64,000 nt of DNA, taken from Capra hircus (taxonomy: Eukaryota; Chordata; Mammalia; Artiodactyla; Bovidae). Every line of letters begins with the position of its first letter. Positions within the stretch are counted from its first letter, which is position 1. The position numbers and the translations under genes were made by a program. Positions 56,578-64,000 of the stretch are shown piece by piece. Under the pieces are notes generated by a model, which saw nothing but the letters and a program-made list of their open reading frames with translations, did not search any database and was not told the DNA's origin. The DNA lies in contig NC_030836.1 in assembly GCF_001704415.2 (NCBI RefSeq), positions 21,240,001 through 21,304,000 of the forward strand. The letters are read 5' to 3'.

Positions 56578-57340
56578 TGTTGCTGAGCCATGAAAGACAC
56601 CAGGATTCTTGGTCTCAGGACGAGAGGATTTCAATCCGGGGCCAGTGATGAGTCTTGATCACTCAGAGCATTTGTGATAAAGTTTTATAAAGTATAAAAG
56701 ATATGGAGAAAGCTTCTGACATAGACATCAGAAGAGGGCAGAAAGAGTGCCCCCCTGCTAGACTTTAACAGGAAGTTATATACCTACTATCAGGCTGATA
56801 ATTAGAGAAAGGAAATGTCTTAAAACTCAGAGGGTGGCACCAGGCCCCTCACCCACAACATCCATTTTGAGATAACACTGACACAAGATGAGGCTTCCCA
56901 GGCCATAAGACAATTGACATGAATCTTGAAGAAAGACATGTTTCCAAGCAAATAAATAGTCTTATTTACATAGATTAGGAAAACATTTGTATGACTAAAA
57001 TACTGGTTTGTTGAGCCATTATCGGTTCTGAGTCTTAGGCAGAACCAACTTGAAGAAAGACAGAGTCTAGGGTAAATATATAGTTCATTAACATAGCTTA
57101 AGAAAAACATTTCCGTAAGAAAAATGCATTGGTTAGCTCAAGGTTTGAGAAACGTTAAGTTCAGGTGGAACCAGCTGTCATCATGGCAATGCAGAATTTT
57201 AAGAGAAACCTCCTTTTAATTTCATATAAAGAAGGAAAAAGAAAAACCTGACACATTGTTTCCTCTTGCTGCTTAAGAGAGAGAAAAAATATCTGACACT
57301 TGCAACCTATTTCCTCCATTTGGGGGTCTCTAGCCTTCCA
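56578..57340 (-). mobile_element. Solo LTR of an endogenous retrovirus, minus strand
   Basis: On the minus strand the segment ends in ...GCAACA (56578) and has a TATA-like 'tttatactttataaaac' at about 56675-56700, followed by a GC-richer R/U5-like stretch ('actggccccggattgaaatc', 'cttggtc' complement). Upstream, in U3, are two imperfect direct repeats of about 124 bp (56925-57048 and 57049-57172). The U3 start is cut or interrupted by the BovB at 57346. No internal viral genes adjoin. Family assignment is left open. Confidence 0.6.
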
Positions 57341-57345
57341 GCCTG

Positions 57346-58349
57346 ACCTGCCTCTTGAGAAATCTGTATGCAGGTCAGGAAGCAACAGTTAGAACTGGAC
57401 ATGGAACAACAGACTGGTTCCAAATAGGAAAAGGAGTGCGTCAAGGCTGTATATTGTCACCCTGCTTATTTAACTTAAACACAGAGTACATCATGAGAAA
57501 TGCTGGAGTGGAAGAAACACACACTGGAATCAAGATTGCCGGGAGAAATATCAATAACTTCAGATAGGCAGATGACACCACCCTTATGGCAGAAAGTGAA
57601 GGGGAACTCAAAAGCCCCTTGATGAAAGTGAAAGAGGAGAGTGAAAAAGTTGGCTTCAAGCTCAACATTCAGAAAACGAAGATCATGGCATCTGGTCCCA
57701 TCACTTCATGGGAAATGGATGGAGAAACAGTGGAAACAGTGTCAGACTTTATTTTTGGGGGCTCCAAAATCACTGCAGATGGTGACTGCAGCCATGAAAT
57801 TAAAAGACACTTACTCCTTGGAAGAAAAGTTATGACCAATCTAGATAGCATATTCAAAAGCAGAGACATTACTTTGTCGACCAAGGTCCGTCTAGTCAAG
57901 GCTATGGTTTTTCCAGTAGTCATGTATGGATGTGAGAGTTGGACTGTGAAGAAGGCTGAGCGCTGAAGAATTGATGCTTTTGAACTGTGGTGTTGGAGAA
58001 GACTCTTGAGAGTCCCTTGGACTGCAAGGAGGTCAAACCAGTCCATTCTGAAGGAGATCAACCCTGGGATTTCTTTGGAAGGAATGATGCTAAAGCTGAA
58101 ACTCCAGTACTTTGGCCACCTCATGCTAAGGGTTGACTCATTGGAAAAGACTCTGATGCTGGGAGGGATTGGGGGCAGGAGGAGAAGGGGACGACAGAGG
58201 ATGAGATGGCTGGATGGCATCACTGACTCAATGGACGTGAGTCTGAGTGAACTGCAGGAGTTGGTGATGGACAGTGGAGCCTGGCGTGCTGCGATTCATG
58301 GGGTCGCAAAGAGTCGGACACGACTGAGCAACTGAGCTGAACTGAACTG
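57346..58349 (+). mobile_element. 5'-truncated BovB LINE, best-preserved frame
   Basis: Starts at the 'CLLRNLYAGQ' region of the reverse transcriptase and ends with CTGAACTGAACTGA. A short duplication, agcctg, lies at 57340-57345 and 58350-58355. No indels are apparent in its coding part. Confidence 0.92.
57355..58335 (+). pseudogene. BovB reverse transcriptase C-terminal part, two stop codons
   Basis: A single reading frame carries three open pieces. 57355-57567 holds 'IGKGVRQGCILSPCLF' of motif B. 57586-57966 holds 'KLNIQKTKIMASGPITSWEM' and 'VVMYGCESWTVKKAER'. 58006-58335 holds 'RVPWTARRSNQSILKEINPG' and 'RMRWLDGITDSMDVSLSELQ' to the natural stop. The first stop, TAG at 57565-57567, replaces the tyrosine of the catalytic YADD motif (TAT in the 31.5-kb copy). 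The second, TGA at 57964-57966, replaces an arginine codon, as expected from C-to-T decay at a CpG. Confidence 0.9.
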
Positions 58350-58355
58350 AGCCTG

Positions 58356-60454
58356 TTACCCTCTCAGATGTATAGCATTCATTCAACTCTGGACATGAAA
58401 CAGTAGAAAAGGTATCTCTTCTGTTCTTTTCATAGGTGCTTTGAGTATACTAATGATTATATCTACTCTTCCTGGAATTTTGGGCCCTATTTTATCATTA
58501 CAGTTGTCAGATTGCATCATCTCATTCTCAGCCTAGCAATGAGCATCCTCACTTTTAAAAGGTACTTAAACTCAAGAGAAAATGACTGGCTTAAAAGAGA
58601 TATCTCTTAAGATGTGTGAAACAATGAATCAGATCATTTATTTGACATGTTTTTTAAACCTTACAGTCACTGCCTCCCAGCTTCACCTACACAGTAGTTC
58701 TTCACAGAAACCTATGAAGCATCTTGTCAAGTAGCCATTCCTTCCAGTTCTTTGACTCACATTTTCTCAAAGTCTGCCGTGGGGCTTGTTGTCAGCTGAT
58801 GAAATTGGAAATCCCAAAGCTTTAAGTTCCTGTGCCTACAGTTACTGTGATAAATTACTCCAGGATTAGAAGGAGGACTACAGCAGTGTCAGAAACTGGC
58901 CTGGCATCTGCAGCACATTTCCTAAATGAGAAAAACAGCACCATGAATTTTCTGGACTATGCTCAAGGTTGTATTTGACCTATGTTTTCGAGAAGGTGAT
59001 TCTTTTCTTCCAAAAATATTTTTCTTTTCTCTGCAGTGGAAAAAGAACCAGTGGTTTCTCATAAATAGGCCATAAGCTCCAATGTAATTTATGGCAAAAG
59101 TTATTCCTTCTTTTAATTTCTACTTGCTGTAGCCTTCTCTGGACACTATTTACAATCTCCTTGGTCACTGAGTTAGTCTTGTAGCTACCTGAATTTAGTA
59201 TCTCTATTAAAAATCATGCACAATATTGTCATGTTAAATTTTTCTAAAATACAGTTGTTATCATGTTTTTTCTGGGTCAAAAATCTTTAATTGGTTTCTC
59301 ATTTCCTCAAGATAAAAGTAAAATATCTTAGGCAATATTTAATGGGAAAGTAATTTGCCATAAACATGAGTTTGTATTCCTAGTCCATTATTTTGCAGTT
59401 TTTCTTCTTTTAATTTGAAGGCTACTGTGTGCCTTTGCAAGTCAATTTCTTTTTTGCTAAAATTGACTTACTTCAAAGGTTTTGAGAAAATTTAAATTAT
59501 GTGTGTCTAGTTCCTGGGAAACCCTAGGTGCAAAATAAGTTTTCCTACATTTCCTTAGCCTCATTTTCAAATATTTTCTGTATCTTGCCTCAGTTTGAAA
59601 AAAAAAAAATTATACCTGAACATCTACTGTGTACTATGTATAGTATCAACTTCTGGAAGGGATGCACAAAAATGACTTGTGTTATTGTCTACAGAAACTT
59701 CCATTGTAAAAAACATAAGGATAGGGCAATGGAAACCAATATGAAGAGATGCGGATCCATTCATGAAATATCTAAGCGGTAGAGTTGACTAGACTTGGTA
59801 TTGAGTGAACAGAAGTGTGAGAATAGACAAAAGAGAGAATACTGTAAAGAAAGACCTCAAAGTTGATGTATCAAGCCAGTTGGATGGTGACACTTTTCAA
59901 TTGTTTTTCTTATTATATCTTTTTTTCTATTAGATGGTTTATTCCCTCAAATGAATTGAAAGCTACTTAAATGCACAGATCATTGTGTAAAATTATTTAA
60001 ATCCACCAAAATACTCTGTATGTGAAATAAGCACTCAATAAATGCTTAATAAAGAAGTATATTGTAGAGAAGAATACAATTGGGGTGAGTGAGGTCTGCC
60101 AGGGATTGGTGTCCTTTGCTATTAATTAGTCCAATTCCTTTAAATAATACCAAGATCTCCACATTCACTCTAGTGGTGAATAAAGCTTTTCAACAAGTTG
60201 TCAAAGCCAAAATGATTGACTTAGGCTTTGCTTTTATTTTTTTTTCTTAATAATGGCAAACTGAAAAAAAAAAAATCAAAATGTATCCAGGTATTGGGAG
60301 GAGAAAAATTCAAGAAACAGTGTACATAAAGGAAAATTATTTTATAAATGTAATAACATCTTACAATAAATATACTGTAAATAAATGGCTATTTACTAAG
60401 ATACTACAATTCATATATGCAAATGTATACATACATACATGTCTATTAATTTAA
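58356..60454. other. Unique AT-rich DNA, 2.1 kb
   Basis: No gene recognised. 'agcactcaataaatgcttaa' near 60030-60050 resembles the 3' end of an old L2/MIR-type repeat. Confidence 0.45.
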
Positions 60455-60668
60455 GGTCTCCCAGGTGGTGCAAGTGGTAAAGAAATCTGCCTGCCAAAGC
60501 AGGAGATGCAAGAAATGTGGGTTCAATCCCTGGGTCAGGAAGATCCTCTGGAGAACAAAATGGCAACCAATTTCAATATTTGTTGCCTGGAAGATTTCGT
60601 GGGCAGAGGAGCCTGGCAGGCTCTAGTCCATGGCATCCCAATGAGTTGGACATGACTAAGCACTCATA
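60455..60668 (+). mobile_element. Bov-tA SINE, diverged
   Basis: Head 'cccaggtggtgcaagtggta', body 'gttgcctggaagatttcgtg', tail 'gttggacatgactaagcact'. No confident target duplication. Confidence 0.85.
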
Positions 60669-62580
60669 TGCTAATATTATTTAAACTATGAATTTGTTTT
60701 CATTTATTATTAAAAAAATTTTATTATAAAAAAATATTGATAGTATTTTAACTACTATTACAAAATTATGTAACCCATTTGAGGCTAAAAGGAGGATTTT
60801 AAAAATCAAGCAAGAGTTATTTCTTTATTTTCTATAATGCGCTACTCTAAAGAAGCCAAAAGACTGAAAACATAGTTATATTAGTTCTCGAATTTTTAAT
60901 AGGTCTTTGAAAAACATGAACTTGATGAAGGAATTTAAATAGCTTTTAGTTTCCATTTGAAGGCAGAATAGTGGATAGATTAGAACATGGTGGTGACTAG
61001 GAGTGGTATTCTAATCATTATCACACACTTTTACTTTCTGAATGAACAGAAATATACTCTAATTACCACTTACAGTTCTTGCTACTCTGTGATGCTGGCC
61101 ACTAGGTAGTAAAGAACAGTTGTTCATGTATGAACTAGCCACTGGAGGCCAGACACTGTGTCTGTAAATGAAGACAGAGGGATAAGTGAGGTATTATTTC
61201 TGGGTTACGGAAGCTTACACTTGTGGGGTGATAGCCATGTAAACAGACAATTATACGAAGATGAGGTCAGGCTGAATCCAGGCCCACAGAAGGCATCAGT
61301 CTTGCATGAAGCTCTTCTCTGCTGAGTCAGGACTTAGTCTGGCACTTTTTCCCAGCACTGTGGCTCAGGCTGCTGTTCTGTGTCCTTTGGAGCTGCCATG
61401 TGACCTGAGGCTGTGTCTGCACCCTTTGGAGCTGGCATGTGACCTGAGGCTGTGTCTGCACCCTTTGGAGCTGGCCTGTAAACTGATACTGTATGCAGTT
61501 AACAAGAGTTTCTTACTACATGGATGGAGGCAACTGGGGAACCACAGACTCCATATCTGATGCCCTTTCAATCTACTTCTGACCAAGTAATTTTGACCAC
61601 GCTACCCGAGTAAACAGCAACTAGTACCGTAAGACACATATGACCCCATAAATGCAAGCACCTTGAGACCAGTCCTTAGTAAATGGAGTAAATCCTTTTG
61701 TAAATGTCAGCTTCCCACAAAGCAAGTCGGACCACAGATGGCTAAATGAGAAGTCGCTTACTATATTTTCAGCAGGACATCTGCTATTTTGCATTACTCA
61801 CATCCTCACTTTTTTTTTTCTTTCTTGCTCTCTCTTTTTAAAAAACTGCACCAAGTCACTGGCAACCCTTTCTATTCTATTTAGCCAATTCTCTCTATCC
61901 CACCTCTGCGTATTTGGCACACAGATTTTAAATTTCCTTCACAGATATCCTTAACAGTGAAGTATTCGGAAGTCATTTTCACAGATGGATTACAGAAGAG
62001 GAGACGCTGTATTAAGTCAGGGCTGAGAGCTCCTGCTGTATTCACTTCCTGTCTGATGTGCTGTGACGTAGAAGGGACTCGGCTCACATGTCAATATCAG
62101 GTATGTCTCCAAAGGACTAGAATTCCTGCCCATGTGTAGGTTATTCTCCTCACCTGTATTTTTTATTGTTATTTGAAAAAGGAATTTTTGATTCATAAGA
62201 CTTTTCTGAAGTAGGCTACTCTTTCCTAGGCTGAGTGCCAGGGACTGGGAATAATTTAGTAGATTCTAAAAGTAAGAGACAGAATGTATGGAGCAATGAC
62301 TCTGCAGCGTGAGGGAATTGAATAGAAAAGCACCTGGCTCCCACTAAGTGGCCCATAATATTTTTACTGTATGTGTGAATAAAACCATAGTTGCCACCTG
62401 AATTCAAATTGAAAGTTGTCTTCCATGATAGCTGATACCCAAATTCCCTCTGCTGTCCAGAAGATGTAAGATTGAAATGGAGGAATTATATTTTGCTGTT
62501 AATCATGCTTTTTTTTTTTTTCACCTTTTTCCTTTTATTTTTGCTGTGTGTGGCTGCTAAAAACATTTAAATTACATTTA
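60669..62580. other. Unique DNA with a minisatellite
   Basis: No gene recognised. The 39-bp minisatellite at 61385-61487 makes a cysteine- and leucine-rich chance frame (61306-61560). Confidence 0.45.
61385..61487. repeat. 39-bp minisatellite, about 2.6 copies
   Basis: The marker ctttggagct recurs at 61385, 61424 and 61463, an exact 39-base period. The unit contains 'gtgacctgaggctgtgtctg'. Copies 1 and 2 differ at few positions; copy 3 is partial. Confidence 0.92.
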
Positions 62581-62730
62581 AAAATTATTGGAGTATAGTT
62601 GATTTATGATGTGTTAGTTTCAGGCATACAGCAAAGTGAATCAGTTATACATATACACATATTCACTCTTTTAAGAATTTTTTTCAAATACAGACCATTA
62701 TGGAGTAATGAGTAGGGTTCCTTGTGCTTT

Positions 62731-62916
62731 AGGGCTTTCCAGGTGGTACAAATGGTAAAGAATCTGCCTGCCAATGTAGGAGATATAAGATAGGTAAGTT
62801 CGATCTCCGAGTCAGGAAGATACCTTGGAGTATAAAATGGCACCCCACTCCACAATTCTTGCCTGGAAAATTCCATGGGCAGAGAAGCCCGGCGGCTGAG
62901 CAACTGAGCACACTAG
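62731..62916 (+). mobile_element. Bov-tA SINE nested in old L1
   Basis: Head 'ggctttccaggtggtacaaa', body 'ccacaattcttgcctggaaa', shortened tail. Imperfect 9-bp duplication, ccttgtgct/ccctgtgct, at 62720-62728 and 62917-62925. Tail to tail with the next SINE. Confidence 0.85.
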
Positions 62917-62932
62917 CCCTGTGCTACACAGT

Positions 62933-63119
62933 GAAAGTGAAAGTCGCTCAGTTGTGTCTATTTGCAAATCCATGGACTATAGATTCCATGAATTTCCCAG
63001 GCCAGAATACAGGAGTAGGTAGCCATTCTCTTTTCCAGGGGATCTTCCCAACCCAGGGATTAAACCCAGGTCTCCCACATTGCTGGCGGATTCTTTGCCA
63101 GGTGAATCACCAGGGAAGT
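62933..63119 (-). mobile_element. Bov-tA SINE nested in old L1
   Basis: Antisense copy from 'gaaagtgaaagtcgctcagt' to 'ggtgaatcaccagggaagt'. Imperfect duplication gtgctacacagt/gtgctaaatagt at 62921-62932 and 63120-63131. It inserted into the target duplication of the neighbouring SINE. Confidence 0.85.
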
Positions 63120-63605
63120 GTGCTAAATAGTAGGTCCTTAGTAATTATCTATTTTGTATGTAGTAATGTGTATATGTCAACCCCATTCTCCCAGTTGATC
63201 CCTCCTTCCCTTCCCGCTGCTAATCATAAATTTGTTTTCTACATCTCGGTCTCCTGTTTTGTAAATAAGTTCATCTGTACCCTATTTTAGATTCCACATA
63301 AATAAGCAATATCATATGATACTTGTTTTTCTCTGTCTGACTCATTATGACAATCTCTAGGTCCATCCATGTTGCTGCAAATGGCATTATTTTGTTCTTT
63401 TTTATGACTGAAGAATAGTCCATTATACATGTGTACCATTTTCTTTATCCATTTCTCTCTTTTGATGGACATTTGGGTTGCTTCCATGTCCAGGCTATTG
63501 TAAATAGTGCTGCAATGAACATTGGGGTGCAAGTATATTTCCAAACTATGGTTTTCTCCAGGTATTTGTCTTGGAGTGGGATTTCAGGGTCATATGGTAG
63601 TTCTG

Positions 63606-63830
63606 GGCCTCCCAGGTGGTGCTGCTGCTAACGAACCCTCCTGACAATGCAGGGGACATTACAGACGCGGGTTCAGACTCTGGGTCGGGAAGATCCACTG
63701 GAGGAGGGCATGGCAATCCACTTCATTATCTTGCCTGGAGAATCCCATGGACAGAGGAGCCTGGTGGGCTACAGTTCATAGGGTGGCAAAGAGTTGGACA
63801 CAAATGAAGCGACTGAGCAAGCACGCACGC
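63606..63830 (+). mobile_element. Bov-tA SINE nested in old L1
   Basis: Head 'ggcctcccaggtggtgctgc', body 'ttgcctggagaatcccatgg', tail 'gttggacacaaatgaagcga'. Perfect 12-bp duplication, atggtagttctg, at 63594-63605 and 63831-63842. Confidence 0.92.
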
Positions 63831-63842
63831 ATGGTAGTTCTG

Positions 63843-63890
63843 CAGTTTATGGAGCTGCAAAGAATCGGACATGACTGAGAGATTAACATT
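63843..63890 (+). mobile_element. SINE 3' tail fragment
   Basis: 'gcaaagaatcggacatgact' then 'gagagattaac': only the last 48 or so bases of a Bov-tA-type SINE, immediately right of the complete copy. Confidence 0.75.
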
Positions 63891-64000
63891 TTCACACTTT
63901 TCAAGGTTTTATTAAGTTTTTTATGAACCTCCATACTGTTCTCCATAGTAGCTGTACCAATTTATATTCCCACCTACAAAGTGGAGGGAGGGTTCCCTTT

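Larger units (their letters stand above)
62582..64000 (-). mobile_element. Old L1 LINE, antisense, with nested SINEs
   Basis: Antisense L1 3' region ('agtatagttgatttatgatg', 'gtttcaggcatacagcaaag') followed rightward by the decayed C-terminal part of ORF2 (63544-63287, 'NVHCSTIYNSLDMEATQMSI'). It continues past the window end. It is more diverged than the 9.6-17.5 kb L1 and carries SINEs at 62731-62916, 62933-63119, 63606-63830 and 63843-63890. Likely an older mammalian L1 subfamily. Confidence 0.85.

Overview
The window is nuclear DNA from a ruminant, most likely a bovid. The evidence is the repeat content. It holds about two dozen tRNA-Glu-headed Bov-tA or Bov-A-type SINEs, at least two BOV-A2-type dimers, nine BovB (RTE-class) LINE pieces with their short (ACTGA)n 3' ends, a ruminant-type full-length L1, and a CHR-type SINE of the cetacean-hippo-ruminant lineage. 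Species cannot be fixed from this sequence alone.

I find no host protein-coding gene, no exon series, no functional RNA gene and no CpG island. Long open frames are either remnants of retrotransposon reverse transcriptases, antisense shadows of them, or AT-rich chance frames. It reads as an AT-rich intergenic or deep-intronic stretch.

Layout. 1-9.4 kb: mostly unique AT-rich DNA with two SINEs, a MIR and one 5'-truncated BovB with a 16-bp target-site duplication (TSD). 9.36-17.84 kb: a three-level nest. A BovB fragment is split by a 7.8-kb antisense L1 that has a 13-bp TSD, and that L1 is itself interrupted by a Bov-tA SINE. 17.8-26.5 kb: unique DNA with a BOV-A2, a CHR SINE, several Bov-tA copies and a BovB. 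26.5-29.6 kb: two BovB copies head to head, forming a large inverted repeat. 31.5-33.5 kb: a BovB needing only one frameshift to read through, a SINE inserted in another SINE, and a (TA)n tract. 38-42 kb: an L1 3' end, a (GT)n-tailed SINE, a Bov-A dimer and a BovB with a twin-priming inversion. 43.9-46.2 kb: two LTR-like segments, one carrying a SINE. 46-56.5 kb: unique DNA with scattered SINEs and MIRs and a mariner-like remnant. 56.6-58.4 kb: a minus-strand solo LTR with duplicated U3 segments, abutted by the best-preserved BovB reading frame. 60-64 kb: unique DNA, a 39-bp minisatellite, and an old minus-strand L1 carrying several nested SINEs and running off the window end.

How the elements relate: SINEs of the Bov-tA/BOV-A2 kind are known to be mobilised by BovB machinery, and their 3' halves share BovB-type ends. 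The window therefore records one autonomous family and its dependents, with L1, LTR elements and older mammalian repeats (MIR) as additional layers. No new biological system is evident. The most noteworthy items are structural: the nested L1, the twin-primed BovB, the inverted repeat pairs, and the BovB frame broken only by stop codons.
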